Of a stretch of 64,000 nt of DNA, positions 1-12,366 are shown one piece after another. The DNA comes from Muntiacus reevesi (taxonomy: Eukaryota; Chordata; Mammalia; Artiodactyla; Cervidae): positions 4,464,001-4,528,000 of the forward strand of contig NC_089264.1 in assembly GCF_963930625.1 (NCBI RefSeq). The letters run 5' to 3'. Every line of letters begins with the position of its first letter. Positions within the stretch are counted from its first letter, which is position 1. Below the pieces are notes generated by a model, which saw only the letters and a program-made list of their open reading frames with translations, made no database searches and was not told the origin of the DNA. The position numbers and the translations under genes were made by a program.

Positions 1-775
1 TTTCTTGGAAGCTACGTGCTTTCAGTAATATAAAGGACAGATTCTAAAGACACCAGTCATGGAACAGATTTTCTTAATGAGCCAGCAAAGACACTACACA
101 AAAACTTCCCCTTCCTGGAACTGAGAAAGTGTCACAGGGGATCTGATGAACCCTCACATGTATGCAGAAAGCAAGAGACTACCTTTCTTGAGGCATGTGG
201 CTGCATTTTATTACAGCTCAGAAATTCCCTTATATTTGAAGGATTTTTTTCCCTGCTGTCTGACTTGCCAGCAAAGTTGTATTGTACAACATGTCAACTC
301 AGTGAATATTTTCTGCTCACTGTGGACTCTGTGCCTTCAGACTTTAAGAAACAGAGGAGCTTTAGATGTGTTCTAATCCAACTGTAGTATTTTACAAATG
401 AATAGACACACAGAGGCTAATTAACCTTCCCAGAGTCATATGGCAGCATTTGAGTTACAATCAGGGCTCTAACTTGACACATACTCTGGGACATTAACTT
501 CTATGCCAGGGAACCTCTGACTTCTGTCTTCAGAGAAGGTGGATATGAGGTTAAATTTGGATGTGAAAGCTTTATTTTCAGTGTAAATAGATGGGAGTTA
601 GTGCTAGTTTCTGAAATTCAGAGACTTTCTTTTAATTAGGACCACTGATGTTTAAACTAAAATGAATATTTTCACACTTAAATTTATATTTCACAGGTCT
701 AATAATCATTTGTACAATTTTTATTGCATCTACAATCATCTGGTAAAATGGTTATTATTCTCTGTAATGCTTCAA
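1..775. other. Intergenic sequence, no gene seen
   Basis: Apart from a MIR-like piece listed separately, I see nothing assignable. The 76-codon plus-strand frame at 146-376 has no recognisable domain and is of a length expected by chance. Confidence 0.6.
386..508 (-). repeat. MIR SINE, diverged
   Basis: Read on the minus strand this follows the MIR core. On the plus strand one sees the antisense order: a 'tttacaaatga' block, a 'cacagaggctaa' block, a 'ccagagtcatatggcagc' block, then a degraded tRNA-like end. It is an ancient, immobile copy; the assignment rests on pattern only. Confidence 0.55.
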
Positions 776-2469
776 ACAGTGCAAAGAAGTAGAGGAAAAC
801 AACAGAATGGGAAACACTAGAGATCTCTTCAAGAAAATTGGAGATATCAAGGGAATATTTCATGCAAAGATGGGCACAATAAAGGACAGAAATAGTAAGG
901 ACTTAACAGAAGCAGAAGAGATTAAACAGAGGTGGCAAGAATACACAGAACTATACAAAAAAAAAAGGTCTTAATGACCCAGATAACCCTGATGGTGTGG
1001 TCATTCACCTAGAGCCAAACATATTGGAGCCTGAAGTCAAGCAGGCCTTAGGAAGCATTGCTACAAACAAGGCTAATGGAGATGATAGAATTCCAGCTGG
1101 GCTTTTTCAAATCCTAAAAATGATGTTGTTAATGTGCTGCACCAATACACCAGCAAATCTGGAATATTCAGCAGTGGCCATGGGACTGGAAAAGCTCAGT
1201 GTTCATTCCAGTCCCAAAGAAGAGCAGTGTCAAAAACGGTGAGAACTACCATACAATTGTGCTCATTTTGCATGCTAGTGAGGTTATGCTGAAAATCCTT
1301 CAAGCTAGGCTTCAGCAGTATGTGAACCAAGAACTTCCATATGTACAAGCTGGATTTAGAAAAAGCAGAGGAACCAGAGATCAAATTGCCAACATTCACT
1401 GGATCATAGAGAAAGCAAGGGGATTCCAGAAAAACATCTACTTCTGCTTCATTTACTATGCTAAAGCCTTTGACTGTGTGGAACACAACAAACTGTGCAA
1501 AATTAATAAAGAGACCACTTACCTGCCTCCTGAGAAATCTGTATGCAACTGGACATGGAACAATTGCCTGGTTCAAAACTTGGAGAGGAGTATGATGCAT
1601 ATTGTCATCCTGTTATTTTCACTTATATGCAGAGTACATCATATGAAATGCTTGGCTGGATGAATCACAAGCTTGAATCAAGATTTCTGGGAGAAATATC
1701 AACAAAATCAGATATGCAGATGATACCACTCTAATGGCAGAAAGTGGAGAGGAACTAAAGAGTCTCTTGAGGAAGGTGAAAGAGGAGAATACAAGAGTTC
1801 ACTTTAAAGCCAACATTCAAAAACCTAAGATCATGGCATCCAGTCCCATCACTTCATGTCAAATAGACGCGGAAAAATTGCAAAGAGTGATAGATCTTAT
1901 TTTCTTGGACTCCAAAATCACTGCAGACAGTGACTGCAGCCTTGAAATTAAAAGATGCTTGCTCCTTGGAAGAAAAGCTATTACAATGCTAGACAGCATA
2001 TTAAAAATCAGAGACATTACTTTCAAAACAAAGGTCTGTAAGTCAAAGCTATGGTTTTTCCAGTAATCATATATGGATGTGAGAGTTGGACCATAAAGAA
2101 GGCTGAGCACTGAAGAATTGATGCCTTCCACTTGTGGTGCTGGAGAAGATTCTTGAGTCCCTTGGACAACAAGGAGATCAAACCAGTTAATCCTAAATGA
2201 AATCAACCCTGAATACTCATTGGAAGGACTGATATTGCAGTTCCGATACTTTGTCCACCTGATGCAAAGACCTGACTCATTGGAAAAGATCCTGATGCTG
2301 GCAAAGATTGAGGGCAAAAAGAAGAGGAAGGTAGCAGAGGTTAGATGGCATCACAGTCTCAATGGACATGAATCTGAGCAAACTGGGAGATAGTGAAGGA
2401 CAGGGAAGTTTGGTGTGCTGCAGTCCATGGGCCTGTAAAGATCTGGACATGACAGCAACTGAGCAACAA
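776..2469 (+). mobile_element. BovB LINE (RTE clade), 5'-truncated, degraded
   Basis: This copy starts in the linker before the reverse transcriptase and runs to the BovB 3' end ('catgacagcaactgagcaa'). It holds RT-like stretches in shifting frames: 'YAKAFDCVEHNKL' near 1460-1500 corresponds to the RTE motif A region (usually AFDCVDH), and the catalytic YADD box near 1710-1725 is unreadable ('SDMQMIPL'). Stops and frameshifts are frequent, so no product is expected. BovB encodes one polyprotein with an endonuclease and an RT; only the RT and C-terminal part remains here. The 5' truncation is typical of target-primed reverse transcription. No clean TSD was found. Confidence 0.9.
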
Positions 2470-3735
2470 ATGTTTCTTTTACCCAAATAATTTTTAACGT
2501 TCTTTTTCCTTTTGGTAAAGTTTTACCTACCTCTAAGGTAAAATCCAAACTTCTCTTAACTTGTAAGGAAAACTGGCAGTATTCTATTGTTTATTAAAGG
2601 AAATAATAAATTCTTTAGTATTCTTCTCAGGGAGAATTGTCAACTTTCAGGGATCTGAGATTACTTTAAGTACTTTATCTTTATGTAACCAGAATGTCCC
2701 CAGGCTTCCTAAAACAGAGTTTACAAATGAGGCCACATTTAACAGATTTGAATTTCCTTGGTTCATTAGTCTCCCTCTGCTGCCTAGCCTCCATCCCATC
2801 CCAGAGGCCACCTCTGCATTCCCTTCTGGTCTTTCTCCAGGGTGGGACTCGGTTGTGCTCCTCCACCATGGCCTCCTCCCGGAGCGGAAGGGAGGAGAGC
2901 ACCCCTCCCACACTCAAGCCTATGTTACTTTTTTTTTTTTCAGTCCCCAAAGCAGCGCTTAGTTATCCTCAATTTGATAAAGCTGCCTCAACGTCTGTTA
3001 ACTTCTGCTTTCTGTCTACAAGCCCTATCTTGTCCTATGGGTTGAAGAATAGAAATGACCACTTTTCTCCATTTCTCAGTCTCTCCACCCCCGGAATCTG
3101 CACCAGTCTTGCCTGCATGCCTAGCATCAAGTCATGTGGATCAGTAATGGGGATACTGTCAGGCTATCAGGCTCAGCTGATACTACCTTTCTACCCTAAG
3201 TAATTGCTTGTTAATTCATGATCTTAATGACTGACTTCTACATAGCTGGAATAAAATGTTTTTCTAACAGGTCCCCATTTTAAATCTTATTTTATTATTT
3301 AACTAATCTCACTTTTATCCCTCATTGTCAGAATTAAACAAAATCTGTTATGTAGGGAACGTTGAATCGCCTTTTTGTTGAAATTACTTTTTTGAAAATG
3401 CTTTCAAAAGAAGAGAAATCCAAGACAAAAGTTATTCAATAGCCTATTCTGAATTAAAAGCATTACTTTTAGTTGCCCAGGTTGTTCTAGGGGGAAAAAA
3501 GAGATTCAATGGGAAGGAAAGCAGGATGAATTCAAATTTCTAGAAGGAGTGCAGGGCGGTTCTGGAGCATAGATTGTCAGAGTGGAGTGATAGGCAGAGG
3601 GCTCTTACAAACATTGTTTACAAGATTGACTTTTTCCTGTGGGAGAACAGTCTCTAGGAAAGAAATAGGAAGTGCTAGAAGTACGGAAGTGACACGATCC
3701 CTGTGTCATTGCCTTGAGAATAAATACAGGAGGCT
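2470..3735. other. Intergenic sequence, no recognised gene
   Basis: The largest frame is 169 codons on the plus strand (2694-3203). It is Ser, Leu and Pro rich, has no domain I know, and runs through a C/T-rich stretch with a T12 tract. I see no retrocopy hallmarks and do not call it a gene. Confidence 0.5.
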
Positions 3736-3745
3736 AGAAGATACA

Positions 3746-3941
3746 TGGACGGAGGAGCCTGGTAGGCTGCAGTCCATGGGGTCGCGAAGAGTCGGACACG
3801 ACTGAGCGACTTCACTTTCACTTTTCACTTTTATGCGTTGGAGAGGGAAACGGCAACCCACTCCAGTGTTCTTGCCTGGAGAATCCCAGGGATGGGGTCA
3901 CACAGAGTCGGACACGACTGAAGTGACTTAGCAGCAGCAGC
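3746..3941 (+). mobile_element. Bov-A2 SINE with 10-bp TSD
   Basis: A dimeric ruminant SINE derived from the BovB tail. Two A monomers, each ending 'gtcggacacgactga', are joined by the 'ttcactttcacttttcactt' linker; the tail is (agc)n. It is flanked by the direct repeat AGAAGATACA at 3736-3745 and 3942-3951, which fixes the boundaries. It encodes nothing and is mobilised in trans, in ruminants probably by BovB. Confidence 0.95.
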
Positions 3942-3951
3942 AGAAGATACA

Positions 3952-4929
3952 AAGCTGTTTTACATAAGCTAAGTAAAATATGCTAGTGGTCTGAACACAA
4001 GATGTGGTGGCAGTGTTGGGAAGCGGTGAGTATGTTGGAGAGAGATTTTGGCAGTAAGACTGACAGGACTTAGTGAATAAGTCTGAATGTAGATGAGAGA
4101 GAGGGATTTTCTTGGATGACATATGGGTTTCCAGGTTCAACAAATAGGTAGAAGTTGATGCCTTGCACCAAGTCAGAGAACACCTGAAGAACAGTGCGTT
4201 CTGAATTCAGTTTGTAAAACATTGTGGTTTTCTATGCATGAAGGTTAGGAGTAGAGCTAAACATATAAGGATATATACCTCAGGACTGGAAGTACTGATA
4301 GAGAATTATCAACAATAATTGGTACAGATCTATAATTCCAAATCTCAGATGTTCTGAAAACTGAAAAGTTGTCAAAGTTTTCTGCAAATGCATTTGTAAG
4401 CAAAGTCTGGCAAATTGCTTTAAACTTTAAAAAATCTCTACCCCGGGAGTATGATTATTTATATCTGTTGCTGTAGAAATGTTAATATATTTATTCAGCT
4501 ATGGGGTGCTATTTAAATCCTGCTGTTGATATTAGTAATATACAATAAATGCAAGTGCTTTAGATGTCTAAAATCCAAAAAGAAAATCTAATTCTGAACT
4601 ATCTGGTATCAAGTGTTTGTGGACGATGATAACTGAAGTCTCCTGAGTGGGTGAGATCCCTGAATGAGTACGTAAGCCAATAAGAGTTCTGTTGTGAATG
4701 TCAAAAACTGTCACTCCACGTCTACTCCAAACTCTGCCCTGCTTTGCAGAAACTTAAAAATGAGGAACACCATGTTCTACTTGGACACTGCTGTTTGGGA
4801 TGTAATTTCACAAAGCAAGTGCACCTCTGCAAGATTTGGAAGATAAAAGTGAGATGGAGACTCTCCCCTGAAGCTCTGCTGGTGAGCAGGCCCACAAAGG
4901 GTGGGGGAGTCTGGCCTTGGTAGTGACTT
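3952..4929. other. Intergenic sequence, no gene seen
   Basis: AT-rich sequence with no frame above 100 codons of interest and no repeat family I can name. The minus-strand frames at 3928-4143 and 4722-5015 overlap repeats at their edges and are not called. Confidence 0.5.
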
Positions 4930-5070
4930 GAATGTGCTATTTTCCCATCATGGGAGTTCATGACTATGGTAGTGGAGTTTGAGACTAACAGATACAAGCT
5001 ACTATACATATACATACTTTGCTGTACACCTCAAACACAACATTGTAAATCAACATACATATAATTGTTT
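4930..5070 (+). mobile_element. Old L1 3'-end fragment
   Basis: This matches the 3' untranslated end of old artiodactyl L1s: 'gtttgagactaacagatacaa', then 'tttgctgtacacct' and 'acaacattgtaaatcaac'. The segment normally lying between the first two blocks is missing. It ends just before a minus-strand L1 3' end, so the two are tail to tail. Confidence 0.65.
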
Positions 5071-5894
5071 AAACAAAAATTGAAGTACGGTTGATTTATA
5101 ATATTGTGTTAGTTTCAGGTGTACAGCCAAGTGATTTAGTTAATTTTTTTTCAGATTATGTTCCATTATAGGTTATTATAGGATACTAGGATTCCCTATG
5201 TTATATGGTAATTCCATGTTGCTTATCTATTTTATATATAGTAGTTTGCATCTGTTAATTTCATACTAATTTCTTTCTCACCCAACTCCTCCTTGGTAAT
5301 CATAAATTTGTTTTCTGAGTCTGTTTTATATAAACATTTATTTGCATTATTTTTTTAGATTCCACATGTAAGTGTTATCATTATATATATTTGTCTTTCT
5401 CTGTCCAACTTACTTAAGTATAATGTTCTTTAGGTCCATCCATGCCACTTCAAATGGAAATATTTCATTCTTTTTATAGCTGAGTAATGTTCCATTTGTG
5501 TATATACACTGCATCTTCTTGCATTAATCATCTGTCAATGGGCACTTGAGTTGTTTCCATGTCTTTCCCATGTCTTGGCTATTGCAAATAGTGCTGCTAT
5601 GAACACTGAGGTACATGTATCTTATTGAATTAATGTTTTCATTTTTTTTCAGATATATACCCAGGACCGAGATTTCTGGATCATATGGTAACTCTATTTC
5701 TTAGTTTTCAATGGCACCCCATATTGTTTTCCATACTGGAGGTTTACATTTACATTCTCAACAGTAGTGTATGAGAGTTCCCTTTTCTCCACACCCTCTC
5801 TAGCATTTATTATGGTCTATTATAGACTTTATGATGATAGACATTCTGACCAATGTGAGGTAATACACCATTGTTGCTTTGATTTGCATTTCTC

Positions 5895-8021
5895 TAATAA
5901 TTATGAGAAGCTCTATACCATCAGCAAAAAAAGACCAGGAGCTGACTGTGACTCTTTATGAACTCCTTATTGCAAAATTCAGACTTAAACTGAAGAAAGT
6001 AGGGGAAACCACTAGGCCATTCAGAAATTACCTAAATCAAATCCCTTATGATTTTATAATGGAAAGGACAAATAGAGTCAAGTGATTAGACTTAATAGAC
6101 AGAGTGCCTGAAGAACTATAGATGGAGGTTCATAACATTGTACAGCAGGTGGTAACCAAAATCAACCCCAAGAAAAAGAAATGTAACAAGGCAAAATGGT
6201 TGTCTGAAGAGGCCTTACAAATAGCTGAGAAAAAAGAAGTGAAAGGCAAAGGAGAAAAGGAAAGATATACCCATTTGAATGCAGAGTTCCAAAGAATATA
6301 AAGGAGAGATAAGAAAGTCTTCTTAAATGAACAATGCAAAGAAATAAAGACTAGAAATCTCCTCAAGAAAATTAGAGATACCAAGGGAACATTTCATGCA
6401 AAGATGGACACAATAAAGGACAGAAATGGTATGGACTTAACAGAAACAGAAGATATTAAGAAAAGGTGGTAAGGATACACAGAAGAACTATACAAAAAAG
6501 TTAATGACCCCGATAACCATGATGGTGTGGTCATTCACCTGAGCCAGACATCCTGGATTGTGAGCTCAAGTGGGGCTTAGGAAGCATTACTAACAAGGTT
6601 AGTGGAGGTGATGGAATTCCAGCTAAGCTATTTCAAATCCTAAATGATGCTGTGCAAGTGCTGAACTCAATATGCCAGCAAGTTTGGAAAACTCAGCAGT
6701 GGCCACAGGACTGGAAAAGGTCAGTTTCATTCCAATCCCAAAGAAGGGCAATGCCAAAGAATGTTCAAACTACTGCAAAATTACCTTCATGTTACATACT
6801 AGCAAAGTAATGCTCAAAATCCTTCAAGCTAGGCTTCAACAGTACCCGAACTGAGAAATTCCAGATGTACAAACTGGACTTAGAAAAGACAGAGGAACTA
6901 GAGAACAAATTGCCAACAAAAAAGGAAAGGAATTAAAAAAAAAAAAAACCATCTGCTTCAACGATTATGCTAAAGCCTTTGACTGTGTGGATCACAACAA
7001 ACTGTGGACAATTCTTCAAGAGATGGGAAGACTAGACCACCTTACCCACCTCCTGAGAAACCCATATGCAGGACAAGAAGCAACAGATAGAACCAGATAT
7101 GGAACAATGAACTGGTTCAAAATTGGGAAAGGAGTATGTCAAAGATATACATCATCATCCTGCTTATTTAACTTATAAAAAAGAGTACATCATGTAAAAT
7201 GCTTATCTGGATGAAGCTCAAGCTGGAATCAAGATTTCTGGGAGAAATATCTATAATCTCAGATATGCAGATGACACCACCAGAAAGTGAAGAGGAACTA
7301 AAGAGTCTCTTGATGAAAGTGAAAGAGGAGAGTCAAAAAGCTGGCTTAAAACTCTGCATTCAAAAACCAAGATCATGACATCCAGTCCTATCACTTCATG
7401 GCAAATAGATGGGGTAATAATGGAAACAGTGACAGATTATTCTTGGGCTCCAAAATCACTGCAGATGGTTACTGCAGCCATGATATTAAAAGACACTTTC
7501 TCTTTGGAAGAAAAGCTACAACAAAAACCTAGACAGCATATTGAAAAGCAGAGCCATCACCTTGCTGACAAAAATCTGTATAGTCAAAGCTATGGTTTTT
7601 CCAGGAGTCATGTATGGATGTGAGAGTTGGACTATAAAGAAAGCCAAGCACCAAAGAATTGCTTTTGAACTGTGGTGTTGGAAAAGACTCTTGAGAGTCC
7701 CTTGGACTGCAAGGAGATAAAATCAGTCAATTCTGAAGGAAATCAACCCTGAATATTCATTAGAAGGGCTGATGTTGAAGCACCAATACTTTGGCCACCT
7801 GATGTGAAGAGCTGACTCATTGGAAAAGACCTGGATGCTGGGAAAGGTTGAGTGCAAGAGGAGAAGGGGGTGACAGAGGATAAGATGATTGGATGTCCAC
7901 CACTCAGTGGACATGAGTTTGAGCAAACTGTGGGAGATAGTGAAGGACAGGGAAGCCTGACGTGCTGCAGTCCATGGGTCTCAAACAGTCAGACATGACC
8001 GAGTGATTGATCAACAACAAT
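5895..8021 (+). mobile_element. BovB LINE, 5'-truncated, inside an old L1
   Basis: The copy begins late in the endonuclease region ('agaagctctata') and continues through RT to the 3' end near 8015. Recognisable peptide pieces include 'DYAKAFDCVDHNKLW' near 6962-7006 and the C-terminal region around 7540-7700. Frameshifts, a T-to-A-rich tract at 6936-6948 and many stops break the frame. The host L1 resumes directly after it at about 8025 ('gttgggcaccttctcatgt'), and the short word AATTA occurs at both junctions as a possible weak TSD. Confidence 0.88.
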
Positions 8022-8269
8022 TAACAGTGTTGGGCACCTTCTCATGTACCTGTTGGTCATCTGTATGTCTTCTTTGGAAAAATTTCTATTTAGGTCTTCT
8101 ACATATTTTTTGATTGGATGTTTTTAATATTGAATGGCATGAACTGTTTGTATACTTTGCATATTAATCCCTTGTCAGTCTCATTCTTTGAAAATATTTT
8201 CTCTTAATCTATAGGTTGTTTTTTCATTTTGTTGATGGTTTTCTTTGCTGTGAAAAAGCTTTTAATTTT

Positions 8270-8689
8270 TTTTTCATTTATTTTTATTGTTGGAGGCTAA
8301 CTACTTTACAATATTGTAGTGGTTTTTGCCATACATTGACATGAATCAGCCATGGATTTACATGTGTTCCCCATCCCGATCCCCCCTCCCACCTCCCTCC
8401 CCATCCCATCCCTCTGGGTCATCCCAGTGTACCATCCCTGAGCACTTGTCTAATGCATTCAACCTGGACTGGTGATTTGTTTCACACTTGATAATATATA
8501 TATTTCAATGTTATTCTCTCAGATCATCCCACCCTCGCCTTCTCCCATAGAGTCCAAAAGTCTGTTCTATACATCTGTGTCTCTTTTTCTGTCTTGCTAT
8601 AGGGTTATCGTTACCATCTTTCTAAATTCCATATATATGCGTTAGTATACTGTATTGGTGTTTATCTTTCTGGCTTACTTCACTCTGTA
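8270..8689 (-). mobile_element. L1-BT-type 3' end, 5'-truncated
   Basis: Minus-strand 3'UTR of the young ruminant L1: antisense of 'ggctgattcatgtcaatgta' and the 'ctccctccccatcccatcc' block, ending at the upstream 'taagccagaaag' zone. The T-rich left end is the poly(A) tail. TTAATTTT flanks it at 8262-8269 and 8690-8697, and the host L1 reading continues across, so this is a clean insertion. Confidence 0.88.
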
Positions 8690-9411
8690 TTAATTTTAAT
8701 TAGGTTCCATTTGTTTATTTTTATTTTCTGCCTTGGAAGACCGATTAAGAAAATATTGCTACAATTTATTGAGAGAATGTTTTGCCTATGTTTCCTGCTA
8801 GGAGTTTGATGGTGTTGTGTTTAAACTGAGGTCTTTAAATCATTTGAGTTTATTTTTGTAAGTGGTATGAAGGAGTGTTCTAATTTCTGCTGATTTACAT
8901 ATAACTTTCCAGGTTTCCTAACACCAACTGTGGAAGACACTATCTATTCTCCTTTGTATATTCTTGCCTCCTTTGTTGTAGATTACTTGACTTAAGGTGT
9001 GTGGGTTTACTTCTGGACTCTCTATTCTGTTCATTGATCTATATGTCTGTTTTTTGTGCCAGTACCACTCAGTTTTGATCACTGTAGCTTTGTAGTGTTA
9101 TCTAAAATCTGGAAGAGTTATGCCTCCAGGTTTTGTTTTTTTTTTTTATACTCAGGATGCTTTGTCAATCCTTTACGGTTCCATATTAATTTTAGGATTT
9201 TTTTTCTAGCTCAGTGAAGATTGTCATGGATATTTTGATAGGAATTCATTATATTTGGAGATTGCTTTGGGTAGTATAGCAACTCCCAATCCCAGAGCAA
9301 GGGATATCTTTCCATTTCTTTGAATAATCTTTAATTTCTTTTATCAGTGTTCTATAATTTTTGGCACAGAAGTATTTCACCTCCTTGGCTAAGGTTTTTC
9401 CTAGATACACT

Positions 9412-10214
9412 TTTTTCAAATATTTTCTTGTGTCCTTTCTCTCTCTTCTCTTTCTGGGGCCCCTATAATGTGAATGTTATTGTGTTTAATGTCCCAGGGG
9501 TCTCTTAAGCTGCCTTCATTTCTTTTCATTCTTTTCTTTGTATTCTGTTTTGCAGCAGTGATTTCCACCATTCTGTCTTCCAGGTCACTTATCCATTTTT
9601 CAGACTCAGTCATCCTGCTACTGACTGCTTATAGTGTGTTGTTCATTTCTGTTTGTTTGTTCTTTTGTTCTTGTTTTTGGTAAACATTTCTTGCATGTTC
9701 TCCATTCTTTTTCCGAGATCTTGGATCATCTTCACTATTACTAGTCTGAAGTCTTTTTCTGGAAGGTTGCCTATCTCCACTTCATTTAGTTGTTTTTCTG
9801 GGGATTTATCTGTTCCTTCATCTGGGACATAGTCCTATGCCTATTCATTTTTATTAGCTTTCTGGGATTGTGGTCTTCATTCTGGAGGCTACATGACTGT
9901 AGTTCTTGCTTCTCCTGTGGCCCTAGGTGGGTCTAGTTCAGTCTCCTGTGGGGTCCCTGCTCCTTTCCCCTGGGTCCTGGTACATGCAAAGCATTTTTTT
10001 GTGTGCCCTCCAGGAGTGGAGTCTCTGTTTTCCCTAGTCTTGTGGAAGTCCATCTTGTTACAGCTTTTCTGTCATCTTTGGATGTGGGATGTCTTTTTTT
10101 TTTCTTTGGTGGGTTCTGCATTCTCCTGTTGATGTTTGTTCAACAGATGACTGTGATTTGGGTGCTCTTTCAGGAGAAAATGAGCACATGTTCTTCTACT
10201 CCATCATTTTGAAT
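9412..10214 (-). mobile_element. L1 5'UTR plus partial ORF1, lacking the 3' end
   Basis: Read on the minus strand it starts at an L1-like 5' end ('aaaatgatggagtagaagaa'), passes through 5'UTR sequence and about half of ORF1, and stops at 'aagaaaatattt' near 9412. The host L1 ORF2 resumes on both sides. ORF2 and the 3'UTR of the inserted element are absent. The ORF1 part carries a 65-codon open frame at 9416-9613 with an 'EERERTQENI' end typical of the L1 ORF1 middle region. Truncation at the 3' side is the reverse of normal L1 insertions. Confidence 0.65.
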
Positions 10215-10827
10215 CAATCATTTAATGTGATTTTAAATGGAATTGATTTGTTTACTTTCTTTTTCTGAATATTTTGTTGTTAGTATAAAGAAACACAAAA
10301 GATTTCTGTGTATCCTGCTATTTTGCTGAATGCTGCTAGTTCTAATAGCTTTGTATGGGGACTTAGGGTTATCTAAACAGAGTCATCTGCAAATAGTGAC
10401 AGTTTTACCTCTTCCTTTCCAATCTGGATACCTTTTATTTCTTTTTCTAGTGAGAAGAGGTAACCTTGCCTTTTTTCTGAATTGAGCAGGAAGGCTTTCA
10501 ACTTTTACCATAGAGTACTATGTTGGCTGTGTGTTTGTCATAAATTGTCTTTAGATTTATTAGATTCAGATATGTTCTCCTTATGTCCAATTTGGTGAGA
10601 GTTTTTATCATGAATGAATGGTAAATTTTGTCAGATGCCTTTTCTGCGTTCATTGAGATGATCATGTGTTTTATATCTTTCTTTTTGTTAGTGTGGTGTA
10701 TCACATTGATTGACTTGTGTTTGTTGAACTATCCTTGTAACATTGTAATCAGTCCAACTTGATTACAGTGTATGATACTTTTTGCATTTCTTGGATTGTT
10801 TGCTAGTGGTCCTTATTCAAAAAGATG

Positions 10828-11015
10828 ACTTCACAGTTGACTCCAGCCACACAGGAGATGCAGGTTCAATCCTTTGATATGGAAGATCCCCTGGAGTAGG
10901 AAATGGTAACCCACTCCCATATTCTTGCCTGGAAAATTCTGTGGGAAAAGGAGCCTGGTGAGCTGCAGTCCAGGGGGTCGCAAATTGTTGGAGATGACTT
11001 AGTGCACATGCTCAT
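10828..11015 (+). mobile_element. Bov-tA SINE
   Basis: A tRNA-derived head ('gatgcaggttcaatcc' resembles a B box) is followed by the BovA body ('ggagtaggaaatggtaaccc', 'attcttgcctggaaaattc', 'agctgcagtccagggggtcg'). AAAAGATG flanks it at 10820-10827 and 11016-11023. It lies inside the RT region of the old minus-strand L1. Confidence 0.88.
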
Positions 11016-12366
11016 AAAAGATGGTGGTCTATGGTTTTCTTTTCTCGTGGTGTCTTTTTGTGGTTTTGGTATCAAAGTGATGGCAGCCTCACAAAGAAAA
11101 TTTGGGAGTGCTTCCTCCTCTTCAATTTTTGGAAGAGTTTGAGAAAGATAAATATAAGTTCTTCTTTGTATGTTTAGAACTACCCAGTGAAGCCATCCAA
11201 ACTTTTGTTTGCAGGAAGTTTTTTTTTTTTTAATTACAGATAAGATTTTACTTCCAGTGATCAGTTTGATCAAATTATCTGTTTCTTCATGACTCAGTTC
11301 TGAAAGCCTGTATATTTCCAAAACCTTGTTCATTTCTTCTTTGAGTGTTCAATTTGTTTGCATATAACTGGTCATGGTATTCTATTTTATTTTTGTATTT
11401 CTGTGACATCAGCTGCTATTTCTACTTTTTCATTTATTGGTTTATTTGGGTCCTCCCTATTTTCTTCTTAGTGGTCTGATAAAAGGTTTTTTAATTTTGC
11501 CTTTCTTAAAAAGAAAAAAAAAAACAGCTCTAGGTTTTTCATCATCTTTTTAATTTTTTTTAACCTTGATTATTCTCCTCAGACCTTTATTATTTCCTTT
11601 CTCCTGTAGACTCTGGGCTTTGTTTTCACTTTTTTATAGTTCTTTTAGATGATAGGTTTGGTCATTGATTTGAGGCTTTTCTTCTTTCTTGAATAAGGTG
11701 TGTATTTCTGTAAACTTCCCCCTTATGACTGATTTTTGCTGTAGCCCACAGATTTTGTAGGATTATATTTTTATTTTTGTTCATTTCAAGTTACTTTCTG
11801 ATTTCTTCTTTATCTCATCATTGAGCCATTGGTTTTTTAGTAGCATACTGTTTAGTAACCCTGTGATTTTGTCCCCTGTTTTCTTTCTGTGTTTTATTTC
11901 TAGTTTTATAGTGTGTGATTAGAAATGATGCTTGAGATAATTTCTATCCTCTTGAATTTGTTGAGGCTTATTTTGTGACATAGTATGTGGTCTATCCTAT
12001 AGAATATTCCATGAGTGTTTGAAAAGAATGTGTGTTCTGTTTTGGGGGGGTGGGTTTATTTGCATGTAGTGTAGATATCATATAAAGTATAGTTGGTGTA
12101 AATATGCACATGTTGCCTTATTAATTTTCTGTTTGGAGGATCTGTTCTTTAATGTCAGTGGAATGTTAACAATTTTGGTGCTCTGATATTGGGTGTGTAT
12201 ATGTTAATGAGTGTAATATCATCTTACATTGATTCCTTTATCATTATATAATGCCCTTGTCTTTCTTTATGCCCTTTGTTTTAAAGTCTTTTTTGTCTGA
12301 TACAAATATTGCTAACCTTGCCTGTCATTTCCGTTTACATAAAATATTTATTTTTTTATCCCTTAA

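Noticed and set aside
2694..3203. A 169-codon plus-strand frame
   Set aside because: No domain, no clear homology that I recognise, low-complexity C/T-rich stretch. It may be chance; not called as a gene.
10866..11333. A 155-codon minus-strand frame
   Set aside because: It fuses antisense Bov-tA sequence to a piece of old L1 RT; a chance chimeric reading.
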